Below, piece by piece: positions 1 through 10,282 of a stretch of 64,000 nt of DNA (position 1 is its first letter; every line of letters starts with the position of its first letter). The notes beneath the pieces are model-generated. The model had not been told where the DNA came from and searched no databases. It saw nothing but the letters and a program-made list of their open reading frames with translations. The position numbers were made by a program, and so were the translations under genes. The DNA lies in the NCBI RefSeq assembly GCF_030272615.1, contig NC_081407.1:97633897-97697896 (forward strand), in the 5' to 3' direction. Origin of the DNA: Cryptomeria japonica (lineage: Eukaryota; Streptophyta; Pinopsida; Cupressales; Cupressaceae).

Positions 1-1464
1 CTCTAAAAGATGAAGACTGGATAAAATCCATGGAGGAGGAACTGGAGTAGATTGAGAAAAATAAAACTTGGACTCTAGTGCCCAGATCGGAAAATAAAAA
101 TGTGATACACACCAAATGGGTGTTTAGAAACAAAATGGATGAAACTGGTAAAATAGTAAGAAACAAAGCAAGGCTAGTCTACAAAGGCTATGCTCAGGAA
201 GAAGGTTTGGATTATGGAGAAACCTTTGTATCGGTGGCCAGGTCGGAAGAGGTAAGAATTTTGTTGGCCTATGCTGCTTACAAGAAATTCAAAGTTTACC
301 AAATGGATGTCAAATCAATATTCTTGAACGATGTTTTAGAGGAAGAAGTATACATAGAGCAACTAGAAGGGTTTGCATCAGAAGATGGAAGAGATATGGT
401 ATGAAGGCTGAAGAAGGCTCTATATGGGCTAAAACAAGCACCAAGAGCTTCGTATGAGAGGCTGCGCTCATATCTATTAAGCATAGGGTTCAAGAGAACC
501 AGTGATAACAGTAACCTGTATCTGAAGACCAAAGAAGAAAGAAAATATCTAATTGCTGAAATCTTCATAGATGACATCATCTTTGGAGGAAATGATGAGA
601 TGATCAGAGTTTTTTTAGAACAAATGAAGCAAGAATTTGAGATGTCCATGATCAGTGAGATAGCTTTTGTAGAACAAATGAAGCAATAATTTGAGATGTC
701 CATGATCAGTGAGATAAAATTCTTCATCTGCCTGCAAATCTCACAACTAAAGAATGACATATTCATTAGCCAGACCACGTACATAAGGGAAATTTTGAAG
801 ACAATTCAAATGGAAGATTGCAAACTTGTTGGAACTCCAATGATTACAGGTTGCAAGCTCTCCAAAAATGATGAGGCTCATGAAGTGAATGAGACACTTT
901 ACAAATCCATGATTGGGAAGTTGCAGTATGCAGTACACAGTAGACCGGCCATAACACAAGTTGTTGGCTTGGTTGCCAAATTTGCTGCGAATTCGAAAGA
1001 GACTCATATGGTGGCAGTGAAGAGAATATTTAGATACCTAAAAGGGACTGATGAGTATGGTTTCTGGTATCCATATAAGGGAGACTTCAACTTAAGTGTC
1101 TTCACCGATTCAGATTGGGCAGGGAACATTGATGACAGAAAAAGCACTAGTGGAGGTGCATTTTTTCTTGGAGATTGGATTATGTCATGGACAAACAAGA
1201 AATAAAATTGCATATCTCAATCCACAGCTGAGGCTGAGTATGTGGCTATTGCAATCAACTATACACAGATTGTATGGATCAAGCAATTATTGGAAAGTAT
1301 CCAAGAAAAGGTGACTGAACCTGTGATAATTCATCGTGACAACACCAGTGCTATAGACATATCCAAGAATTCGGTGATGCATTCCAAGACAAAGCATATA
1401 GCTATCAAATATCACTACCTCGGAGAATAGCATCAAGACAAGGAAGTGAGGTTGGAGTATATAC
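1..1464 (+). pseudogene. Ty1/copia pol, RT and RNase H part (broken)
   Basis: This is the distal pol of a copia-type retrotransposon whose 5' part lies off the window. In order I see the RT N-terminus (TKWVFRNK, then KARLVYKGYAQEEGLDY), the ALYGLKQAPRA block, the catalytic FIDD box near 560-580, and RNase H with FTDSDWAG near 1105, the STAEAEYVA block near 1220 and HRDNTSAID near 1335. Stop codons near 402, 688, 1203 and 1428 break it, so it cannot make a full enzyme. The RNase H C-terminus continues at 16965, after insertion A, which puts this copy before A in time. The family call rests on these motifs and is firm; the copia lineage was not resolved. Confidence 0.93.
617..716 (+). repeat. 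54-bp in-frame tandem duplication inside copia RT
   Basis: A block beginning agaacaaatgaagcaa occurs at 617 and again at 671, a spacing of 54 bp (18 codons). The similarity runs to about base 716. The second copy contains a TAA where the first reads GAA, so the duplication keeps the frame but a later point change stops it. It lies just downstream of the catalytic FIDD box and is probably replication slippage. Confidence 0.85.
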
Positions 1465-2629
1465 TGTGTCGACTTGAATTTCATCCTCAGAATGCTACCT
1501 GTAATAAGTTAGTTTCACAAAATACAAATGGAAATACTACAGGAAATCCAAATTCAACCAATGAAACTACATGAAGTACATATGAAATAAAATACTAATA
1601 TTACCTTCATGGCTTATGTCTCATTGTGTCCTAACTCCATTGTTCCTGGTTGCAGATGGTGTGCTCTCAGACAATGCACTGATGGCTTCCAAGATGGCAT
1701 ATGAAGAATGGACTGATAACTTGTAATTAACTGATACTATGATATGCAAATATTACATGATTATGCTATATGATAATTGCTATTGCTATTGCTATTTGCT
1801 TCAAAAACTCGTAGATGCATATGATTAGCTTGCAAAATGCATTTGAAGTCTCTTGATTTCTAATTCTCTCTCAACTGAAGCTCTTGATTTTATAGACTTT
1901 GAGAGGATGAGATGATGTGGCTTAGATCAACGGTCATGATCAAATCTGCAGATTTGGATGGCTATGAGCAAAGGTGAAGGTTGAGAGAAAGGGGGAAGGA
2001 AAAGACAAGTGTCACTCATCTCACCTTGACTAGGTTGTTGACTAAGGGAATCTAGGGATGGTTGGAGGAAATTTAGGCATGAGAGGACAAGTGGACTCAA
2101 GTCCTTCCTAAGATGTAGGGGGTGTTGGAGAGAATATAGGAAATGGTTATGAAATATGTGTATGTACACAATTTCATTAAATTTTGGAGGTTGAAGATAA
2201 ATGATGAATTAATATTTAAGAAATATTAATTTCCTTAGCCACATGTTTGATGAGTTGGTAAAGGGAAGATGAAGTGGAGATGGAGGGTGAGTTGGAAAAG
2301 GGATTAAATAATTTTGAGAATTATTTCATATTTGAGACTATAGGATAGGAGAATAACCATTAAATATTAGATATTTAATTGTTTGGAGGAGATAATTAAA
2401 TATTAGATATTTAATTAACTAGGTTAAAAAGGATAATTAAATATTAGATATTTAATTAATTAGAAGAATATGTTAGATGAATTAATTAATAAAATATTAA
2501 TTAATAGAAAGACACGAAATAATTAAATAAATTAATCTTTTCAAATTAACTATTTAATAGAAGAATGATTATTAAATAAATATAATTTTTTTTATTTAAT
2601 TGCTCATAGCCAATTTTTATGTGTATACA
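1465..2629 (-). repeat. Element A 3' LTR
   Basis: This 1165-bp copy is bounded by TGTGTCGAC at 1465 and GTGTATACA ending at 2629, giving TG...CA ends. It is matched along its length by 15798-16964. On the minus strand a TATAAAA box is visible at 1888-1894. The part near 2200-2600 is very AT-rich. Confidence 0.95.
2359..2460. repeat. Palindromic AT-rich short tandem repeats in A LTR
   Basis: The near-palindrome ATTAAATATTAGATATTTAA occurs three times, about 38 bp apart, at 2359, 2395 and 2434. A slightly more diverged set is at the matching place in the other LTR (about 16705-16810). In the minus-strand element these lie early in U3, so they could be promoter elements, but nothing here proves it. 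Confidence 0.7.
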
Positions 2630-2646
2630 TTTTGCCCCTCTTTGAA
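2630..2646 (-). other. Element A polypurine tract
   Basis: Directly inside the left LTR the minus strand reads CAAAGAGGGGCAAAA and then the LTR TG. A purine run next to the LTR start is the expected plus-strand primer site, and it fixes the left LTR as the 3' LTR of a minus-strand element. Confidence 0.8.
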
Positions 2647-3123
2647 ATGATGCGAAGACAACATTGTTTCAAAGATTAAATCAAGTCTTGATAGTGCGTC
2701 TGACGAAGATTGAAAATCCTGATTGTGTGTCCCCTCAGGAGATTGATCGTGAAATTGTCAAAAATTCTGATTTGAATGATTGATCTCATGATATTTGATA
2801 AAAAAATTAGTCAATTAAATTGCCCTATTGAAATTAATGACTCTTCAAATAGTAAATATAAAATTAACCAAGGCTAATTTTAATTTTATTGTTATCCTTG
2901 TCAGCTTGTGGAGAAAATGTTTTTGCTGAAGTGGCGAAATGGTGATTCCCGTGGAGAACCATCGTTTTGAGCGTGTTCGGCGTTATTAGCGACCTACTGA
3001 GTATGGATATCCGGTAGGTATCTTATCCCGAGCTTTATTGTCAAATTTTTGTGCAAATTTTCCTTTTTTTAGCGTGTTTTTTAATTTTTTTTTTGGCATT
3101 AGGTTAGTGCTTTTTCAATTTGT
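2647..3123. other. Element A 3' non-coding spacer
   Basis: The spacer lies between polypurine tract and the motif array. It has no long open frame, is AT-rich to about 2900 and then of more mixed composition. I recognise nothing in it. Confidence 0.6.
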
Positions 3124-3420
3124 TTTAGCGCATATGCAATTAGGATTAACACTTTTGCATGTTTTAGCGCAAATGTTCTTTTTGTTAGCACATATGTTAA
3201 GGATGTTAGCGCTTATGCATAGGATAGCGCAAATGTTTCGTTTGTTAGCACTTGTGCTTAATAAGGTAGCACTTTTGCATGGGTTTTCTCATATGCTTGT
3301 AGATTTAGCACATTTGTTCAAAAGAATAGCGCATATGCACTGGTTAAGCGCAAATGTCTTTAGATTTAGCGCATTTGCTGTAGTTTAGCGCAAATGCTCA
3401 CTAGGATAGCGTTTTGCTCA
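3124..3420 (+). repeat. Degenerate array of TTAGCGCAAATG-type motif
   Basis: About fifteen imperfect copies of a 12-13 base motif (TTAGCGCAAATGC, TTAGCACATATG, TTAGCGCATTTGC) are spaced about 18-25 bp. The same motif in the opposite orientation fills 15415-15730, inside the other end of element A, and 51549-51816 of element D. The array is non-coding in practice; the short open frame across it simply lacks stops. Confidence 0.8.
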
Positions 3421-3525
3421 AATTTGATGTTTTTGATAAGTGCAAAGGCTAAAAATCACTTTGAGGATTAAATTTAACATGTTTAATACGCATTGATGAT
3501 AAAATAGGGACTTGATTGAGTGATT

Positions 3526-3875
3526 TACTAGATAGATAGATAGATAGATTGATTTGATAGATTGATTACGTGATTGACTTGATTGCTCAATTGCTGTGAT
3601 AGATTGCTTGATTAGCTTGATTGATTGATAGATTGTGTGAGTATTTCTAAGAAACCAATTTAGTTTCTGATGTAAGAGCTTAACAGAGTTTTGAATGAAC
3701 ACGGTGATTGATAGAAAATCATGATTAATAGGTTTAAAATGATTTGATAGCGTAAGTTGCTTCAATTTGATTTGATAGATATATAACATAGATTGCTTCA
3801 GTTTGATTTGATAGATAGATAGCATAGATTGATTCAGTTTGATTTGATAGATAGATGATGATTTGATGATTGATT
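3526..3875. repeat. GATA/GATT-rich low-complexity tract
   Basis: The tract is rich in gatagatagatagattgatttgatag variants. Near 3735-3850 a larger unit of roughly 40-55 bp containing 'ttcagtttgatttgatagat' recurs three times. It looks like an expanded microsatellite between the motif array and the PMD pseudogene. Confidence 0.7.
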
Positions 3876-3902
3876 TATTTCTCTTGATAAGTAGGAAAAA
3901 CT

Positions 3903-6024
3903 TGATGTTCTCTAGTGTCGGAAGAAATTACCGGCAGTGCGTCATTTAGTGCTAGAGTTGACATAGGCTGAGATTAGACATATAGATGCCTGTGGTTTAC
4001 GTCATCTTTTGTATATGCTTGAGATTACACATAATAGAGGATTGTTGACGGTGTTAGCCGAGAGATGGCACAACGAGCATAACACTTTCCACCTGCCTAC
4101 GGGTGAGATTAGTGTGACTCTTGAGGATGTCTATAGGATTCTGCACATCCCAGTGACTGGCGAGCTAGTGCAGTATGATTTTTAGGATCGTGGTCGTACA
4201 AAGGCTTGCAGAGTTGTGTTTGCTGATGATAGCATTGGTGGAGGAGAGATCTGATGGGTGGATATGGTGATGTATTACGAGGCTCTTCTCGTTATTCTTG
4301 CTGGTCTGATTGAAGGATTTATATGTCTTGATAGGCAATCGCGAGCTTTTTCAGTTGGATGGGGTGAGATGCTCCTGAGTATGATGCAACATCGTACTCG
4401 ATATGCTTGGGGTGTTTGTATGTTGGCACATTTATATCATGATCTTCTTTAGGTGGTGTATGATGAGAGTGCGAGTTTGTCTACAAGATGCACTTTATTG
4501 CAGATCTGGTGTTGGGAGAACATTGCTATTACTCGGCCTATCCATCACAGAGTTTGTGGAGAGAGGTAGCCATATGTATATTTTTATGCAGGTATCCTTA
4601 CTCAGCATAAGCTGGGTAAGATGGAGTATTGGTGTTGGGTGCTTGATTCATTGGACATCATTACTTGGAGACCATATGTTGATTGTGAGCAATGGATGGA
4701 TGATGCACAAACATTACCATTTATCATGCAGAGTAGATATCTCATTGGTCGGACTCCTTACATTGTTGAGCGACAATTGATTAGTTGCATTATGAGACAG
4801 TTTGGTATCATCTAGCGTATGCCTACTGGTGTGACGATATATGTTTGGCGGTACAGAGATAGGCGAGATTGGGGACCTTCATTATCATTTGAGATTGCTC
4901 ATGCAAAGTTTGTTGCTACTCCGAGAGTGGCTTATGATATGAGATTGCACATTCTTGATTCCTGGGTTACTGTAGAGTATGCTCAGTATATAATAGCTCA
5001 TCCATTTCCTCGTATTACTGATCCAACAAATCCTCCTCCCAGCTCAGGAGATGAGGATGATGATTCAGATGATCCAGTTTTTAGGAGACGGAGACGAGAG
5101 CTTAGAGCTGCTCGGGAGGTCGGGGGAGGTGGAGATGAGGGTGGGGATGGAGGTGGTGGTGGTAGGAGACCTAGACGGAGGGGAGGCCGCTTGAGAGTCT
5201 GTGGAGGACCATTTAGACCGGTTGGTAGGATTGGTAGAACACATCCTATGGGTGGGAGGGATGTTGGATAGACTGGGAGGGATCATGGTAGGGCAGGTAT
5301 GAGATTACCGAGAGGGTTGCCATTGACAGGAGGAGGCAGGGTGACTAGACTGGATGGGGGTTGCGGGAAAGGCATTGATTTTGGACAGATTCAGCTAGAT
5401 CCTAGGGTTATTGCAGCACATGGTGGAGATGATGAGGATCCCGAGGATCATGTTCCTCTGATTAGACGATGAGTTCGGAGAGTTACTCGGACTGAGATTC
5501 CAACAGTTGGACAGGTTGGTGGTGAGGAGGGGATTGGGGTTCATGCACCATAACAGGATTTGCTAGAGCATGATGCACCAGAGCATGATATGCCAGAGCA
5601 GGATGCACCAGAGCATGATATGCCAGAGCAGGATGCACCAGAGCATGATATGCCAGAGCAGGAGACCATTGACATTCTTAGAGCACAGATTGATCAGCTT
5701 CGAGCACAGATGCAGACTCTTATGACTGAGAGGGATAGAGCTATTAGGAGACACCAGGATACTCAGGGCCTTCTTGATCACATTCAGCAGGTTGGATCAG
5801 GTACTCTCTCGACTGACACTGTTAGAGCATTAGTTCGGGCTAGGAAGGAGACTTCCCACTGGCGACGACGATATGAGGAGGTAGTTGCAGAGAACCAGAG
5901 AGCAGGTAGTTATCATACTACCGTGTTGATGGACACTAGCAGTGGTGGGGTCATGGGACCTCCTCAAAGGAGTGGTGAGCATGGAAGACAGACATCCGGA
6001 GGATATTCTCGCCCACAGCCATAG
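3903..6024 (+). pseudogene. Plant mobile domain (PMD) family protein, broken, antisense in element A
   Basis: Translated in pieces, the region gives HIDACGLRHLL, then LPTGEISVTLEDVYRILHIP, YWCWVLDSLDII, RPYVDCEQW and CIMRQFGI. These match the plant mobile domain family known from DNA transposons, MAIN-type proteins and some retrotransposon extra ORFs. After the domain come an acidic and Arg/Gly-rich stretch (about 5030-5250), a short HDMPEQDAPE repeat and a coiled-coil-like segment (about 5660-5800). At least six in-frame stops (for example near 3973, 4183, 4252, 4450, 4813 and 5268) and a frame change near 4560 make it non-functional. It runs opposite to gag-pol and lies between pol and the 3' LTR. 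It is either a captured gene or a heritable extra ORF of this element family. Confidence 0.8.
5566..5663 (+). repeat. 30-bp coding tandem repeat in the PMD pseudogene
   Basis: The unit gagcatgatatgccagagca plus ggatgcacca starts at 5581, 5611 and 5641 (the last partial), preceded by a half unit at 5566. It encodes EHDMPEQDAP repeated in frame. It separates the basic Gly/Arg-rich part from the coiled-coil-like part. Confidence 0.9.
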
Positions 6025-6824
6025 AGATGGACAGAGTCAGGTGGTAGTGGTACATGACAGCCGTGACTTTATGTGGAGGCACTTGTATTGTTTATCTTAT
6101 ATCATTGTATACTTGGACTTTTTATTGTTTATATGCAAACATGGACTCTATATGATGATGATCTTTATTATGCATGTTATTCTATTTGATGATGATGCTT
6201 TATATGGATGCAGTGATTAGATGGATAATGATCTTTATGCATGTTATTATATTTGATGATGATATGGATGCAATGATTATATGTTTTTGTTTTGATTTTT
6301 GATTTTGATGATCTTGGATGCAAATGAAAATGAATTTTATCTTAAATGATGCAACTGTCATGATCTATATGGTATGCAAATGAATGGTGTTTTGCTTTTG
6401 ATGATGATGCAAATGATCAATATGAAATGTTTTTTGTATTTTTATATTTAATGTTTAAAATGATTTATGAATCTAAGTGCAAAGATGCAACTAAATGATC
6501 ATTAATGGAATGATAATGCAAACTATAATGATGATACACTATATGATAAAATAAAAATGCACTTAATTGAATGCAAACTAATGCAATGATAAAATGCAAC
6601 TAAATGAAATGAATGATGATTAAAATGATTCTAAAAATGTATGCACCTATAATGATTTAAATGCAAATTTTTTTTGTTTGTCCAAGTATACTCAATCTTT
6701 ATTTATGACCGTTGATCTGTTAATGAAATGAAATGCTTATAATGCAATTGACAATGAATGCTTATAATGCAGATGGATAATGAGCTAATGAAATGATCTA
6801 ACTAAAAATTGTACTGCCATTCTT
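6025..6824. other. AT-rich spacer with scattered ATGATGCAAATGA-like words
   Basis: There is no long open frame. The composition is dominated by atgatgatgcaaatga and related words. Element D has a comparable stretch at about 19300-20040, so this is a family feature of the region 3' of pol, not host DNA. Confidence 0.6.
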
Positions 6825-7949
6825 CATATGCGATCTTTGTAACAATGCTTTGATTTCATTATTGAGCTTTAAAATGTTGCAAGAAAATACAAGAAACTTG
6901 ACTTAATGATTCAAGATGACCTGAGTATTCCTTACATGGATTTTGATATAGCAATTTAATACAGGCAACTTGATATAATGAGTCAAGTTGACCTGAGTAT
7001 TGCTTGCAGAATAGACAAGGAGTATCTCCTTTCATGTATGACTTGGAACGCCCTCCTTGATCTTTTGTCGATCATATCCTGAGACAAGTACATACCATAG
7101 TAAGAGATAAACCACAAACAACAATCAAAGAAAATAATCATGCCCCATCATAGCTTCTCTAGTCATTGACGTCCTTGAGTCGCATAGAGTACATGATTAG
7201 CAATAAAATCAAGATATAAACAATGAATCTTGTATGTCATTCACATGTTCTTATGATCATTAACTAGTATAATCAACTTTGATGAATGATCTTTAATAAT
7301 CCTTTATTACTTGCTGATTGATTCTTCAGTTTCTGAGTTTCATGATTCAGTTGTTGATGAAATACCTTGATTTTTGTTGCTTTGTTTGCTTGTTATCTAT
7401 TTCAAAATCCTATGTGTTTTTGGTTTTTCTAAGTTTTTTGAATGTTTTGGGATTTTTCAAAGATTCAAAAGATCACCTTAGCAAAAGGAATTAGGATTTT
7501 GCCCCCAGTGGAAACAAAAATTTATTATGGATGTATGAATTGATCAAGATCCAAACCATGGCGGGATAAAAATGCAGATATGATTGATTTTGATAAAATC
7601 TAAGACAGTGACTACGACAAGTATGTCAAAGATTGATAATTGTTGGTAAGCTGCATATTTCTTGCTAAATGGTTTAGAGCAAATGGATGCGAAAGATGGA
7701 ATGGATAAACTAAGATAGATAGAAGCGATAGATATGATAGGATGGAGTGGATAGGTGCGCAAAGTGATCTCATAGATGGAGGAACTCACTTTTTAGATAG
7801 CACCTATTTACCAGGTTTTCACCATCTAAATTTATTGCATTTTTTTCAAGACTTTATATGCTTCTTTTTTTTTTCAGAACTTTATATGTTTTTTTTTGGT
7901 TTTTTTTTCAGAACTTTATATCTCAAGCATAAAATTTCTTGAGATGAAT
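6825..7949 (-). other. Conserved non-coding region 3' of pol in element A
   Basis: Several blocks align by eye with element D at 20060-21060. Examples are the repeated GACCTGAGTAT...CTTACATGGA / GACCTGAGT.TTGCTTGC pair (about 6930 and 7000), GCTTCTCTAGTC near 7155, and GTGACTACG near 7607. No long reading frame is shared, so conservation is at the nucleotide level. The right end abuts the integrase tail. Confidence 0.6.
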
Positions 7950-8220
7950 AGAAGTTATAGGTTCATCAAACCAATCACCTTCAGGGGTAGATAACTTGTA
8001 TGCTCCTGATCCATATGTTGCTACTATGATAACGTACCATCTAGACCACGCCTATAGAGGATATCAGCAATAATAGTATAGCGAGAGGACTGACGGATAA
8101 AGTTTCTTCTCTGATTACGAGATAATTCAAGAGGAAGGATATGATCTTTTAAATACTGATAAGTTTGATCATATAAGGATTGATCGGTCCTGATATATGG
8201 AAAATTCGATAGGTATGTTG
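7950..8220 (-). pseudogene. Integrase remnant of element A (core deleted)
   Basis: On the minus strand the segment before the integrase zinc finger is present (LSRNQRRNFIRQSSRYTI then LYRRGLDGT, about 8155-8035). It is joined directly to the extreme C-terminus (VIIVATYGSGAYKLSTPEGD, about 8032-7965). In element D the same two points are about 1.0 kb apart, so the HHCC finger end and the whole DDE catalytic core are gone here. The join shares the bases TAC in both parents, consistent with a microhomology deletion. No active integrase can be made. Confidence 0.85.
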
Positions 8221-8657
8221 GGATTCAATGGTAGGGGTTAAGATATCTTCCACGAGAAATTCGTAACGCTGTTGATTCTCCTTATTTTGCAAGAGAGATG
8301 CTATTGTAGCCATTGCATCTGCTGCTTTATTCTCGTTTCTTGGAATCTAGGTGAATGATATTTCTTTAAACTGTTCTTTAAACTCCTCCACCAGTTGTTT
8401 GTATGGCATAAGCTTATCATCCTTTGTTTGATACTCATCATTTATTTGGTTTATGATAAGTTGTGAATCACCATAGACATGTAGTTCTTTGATGTTCCAC
8501 TCAATGGCCATTTTAAGCCCTATAGCCAATGCTTCATACTCTGCAGTATTATTGGTACATGGAAATCGCATTCTATACGATTTCAGAATTGTGTGTCCTT
8601 GAGGTGTGATGAAAAAGATTCCTGCGCCTGATCCATATTTCGAAATTGTGTGTCCTT
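8221..8657 (-). pseudogene. Second RNase H domain (aRNH-type) of element A
   Basis: The minus strand gives YGSGAGIFFITPQGHTIL, the TAEYEAL block (catalytic Glu), HVYGDSQLIINQ (Asp) and NENKAADAMATIAS (final Asp). This is the extra RNase H typical of Tat elements, placed between the normal RNase H and integrase in that group. The N-terminal YFDGS segment with its first Asp was removed by the upstream deletion, so the domain is incomplete. A stop also interrupts it near 8350. Confidence 0.85.
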
Positions 8658-8663
8658 GAGGTG
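8587..8663. repeat. 20-bp direct repeat at the RT/RNase H deletion junction
   Basis: The 20 bases AATTGTGTGTCCTTGAGGTG occur exactly at 8587-8606 and 8644-8663, a 57-bp offset. One copy belongs to the aRNH coding sequence; the other sits where RT stops. It behaves like filler copied from nearby when the deletion formed. Confidence 0.85.
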
Positions 8664-9295
8664 CATCATATCATGGAAAATTATCATCATAGCCCTTTGA
8701 TAAGTCACTCCTGCATTCTTAAGCCCAAATGGCATAACATTCCAACAATATGTTCCGCATGCACAGGTGAAAGCTATCTTCTCTTGATCTTCAGGTGCGA
8801 TTCTTATTTGATTATATCCTGCGAAGCCATCCATTAATGAAAACATCTCATGTCCTGCTGATAAGTCCACTATGATATCAATGTTTGGTAGCGGGAAATC
8901 ATCTTTTGGACATGCTTTACTCAGATCTCTGAAAACTATACAGACCCTTATGCTCTTATCTAGCTTTGATACTGGTACAATACTTGAAACCCATTCTGGA
9001 TAAGCAACTAGTCTTATGAAACCTACTTCTAATAGTTTCTTCAGCTCGGTTTTTACAAGAAGAGCAATGTGTGGATGCATCTTTCTTAGCTTCTGCTTAA
9101 CGGGTTTAGTTTTTAAATCCACATTAAGATGGTACATGATAAGACCAGGATTAAGTCCTGGCATATCTGCATAAGACCAAGAAAAATTTACTTGTCTTTG
9201 CGTAAAGAACTCCATGTATTCTTTCCTCTCTTTTTCTGACAATGATGAGTAAAATGAAGTATTTTAGGATCCTTTGATGTACCAATGTTTACTGC
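8664..9295 (-). pseudogene. Reverse transcriptase, N-terminal half, of element A
   Basis: The minus-strand frame shows NFSWSYADMPGLNPGLIMYH, RDLSKACPKDDFPLPNID, SLMDGFAGYNQI (first catalytic Asp) and WNVMPFGLKNAGVTYQRAM. It ends at IIFHDMMH, exactly before where the YVDD box follows in element D. From there about 0.9 kb is missing by comparison with D: YVDD box, thumb, connection, the first RNase H and the start of the second. A one-base frame change near 9250 separates it from the linker ORF upstream. Confidence 0.92.
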
Positions 9296-10282
9296 TTATG
9301 TTGGTTCTATCAGAATAGCAGATCTCTCTTGAAAATATGCAAGAAGAATGTCAAACCTTCCATCTTCTGGCACCTCAAGGAGGTTTTCACCATTAGAAAC
9401 GTCCTTTGTTTTCTCTTTTGATTGATCTAATGTTGCCATGAAATGGTTTTCAACAATAGGTCTCTTTCCTTGTTTTATTTCATTTTTGCGATTGGAAAGT
9501 TTGGCATTTTCGTGACTATGAGAATTATCACTTAATTCTGCAATGGAAGATATCTTAGGTGGGATGGATTCAACAGCGTTAAGGTACACGGCTAAGTCAT
9601 GATCATTGGAAAAGACATTCAGTTCGGGGTTATCTAAATTATCCCAATCAATTAATTCAGGATGAAGAAGGGGTAAATCGTAATCACGGTCATCATTAGG
9701 TGTTTCAACATTCATGACATAATGATCATAGCTTGGCGTATAATAGGTATTGTCATAGATTAAATGTTTTTGAGAATTGTCTTTCTCAAGCGTTTCAGAA
9801 GTAGTCTTAACAAAATTAATATTAGCATTGTGTAGTTCACACTCAAGTGGTTCTTCAATTGACGTTTGTCCCTTAAATGAATGGATTATATCCACACGCA
9901 CATCTTTAATACTGCAAATCCCTTCTTGATTGACCTTATTTAGAAGTTGACATATTTGTGCACCTGATAAAGAGGATTCTTTTAATAGATTTTGTCTCCT
10001 TTCAAACTCAACTTCTTCCGGACTAATAGTCAATCCAACTTGACTATCTCTTAGTTCTTCTAGGGTTCTGCCACATCTGGATACATCTAGTTCCTCTTTT
10101 GATGAAAATCTTGTATTTTCAAATGCTTGATCTATCCTTGTTTGCACTTCTTGTGGCATTACTTCTTTGTCTTTGTCATTTCCTTTCCTTTTTGCATATG
10201 CCTCTTTTCTCTGAATTTTGAGTGTTTCTTGCCTTCTTTCTAACTTCATCTTATGTTCTGCAATAGACAAGTCTTCTTTCAT
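9296..10282 (-). CDS. Protease-RT linker ORF of element A polyprotein
   Basis: This is a 328-codon uninterrupted frame on the minus strand between protease and RT. The N-terminal half is highly charged (KRKGNDKDKEV and similar, likely helical). The C-terminal half has PLLHPELIDWDN and DLAVYLNAVES, mirrored in element D by PLIHPEIINWEQ and AIVLYLCSVN, and it ends in FDILLAYFQERSAILIEPT, which leads into RT. The function is unknown; it is a conserved linker of this Tat group, not a separate gene. The stop at 9296 and the frame change after it are probably decay. Confidence 0.7.
   Translation of the reverse strand: MKEDLSIAEHKMKLERRQETLKIQRKEAYAKRKGNDKDKEVMPQEVQTRIDQAFENTRFSSKEELDVSRCGRTLEELRDSQVGLTISPEEVEFERRQNLLKESSLSGAQICQLLNKVNQEGICSIKDVRVDIIHSFKGQTSIEEPLECELHNANINFVKTTSETLEKDNSQKHLIYDNTYYTPSYDHYVMNVETPNDDRDYDLPLLHPELIDWDNLDNPELNVFSNDHDLAVYLNAVESIPPKISSIAELSDNSHSHENAKLSNRKNEIKQGKRPIVENHFMATLDQSKEKTKDVSNGENLLEVPEDGRFDILLAYFQERSAILIEPT

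Noticed and set aside
3038-3388. Open frame of 116 codons, Leu/Ala/His-rich, looking like a membrane protein
   Set aside because: It lies exactly on the degenerate TTAGCGCAAATG array; the frame is open because the repeat lacks stops. No protein motif.
3418-3825. 135-codon minus-strand frame rich in Ile/Gln/Ser
   Set aside because: Produced by the GATA/GATT low-complexity tract; repetitive composition, no homologous frame elsewhere.
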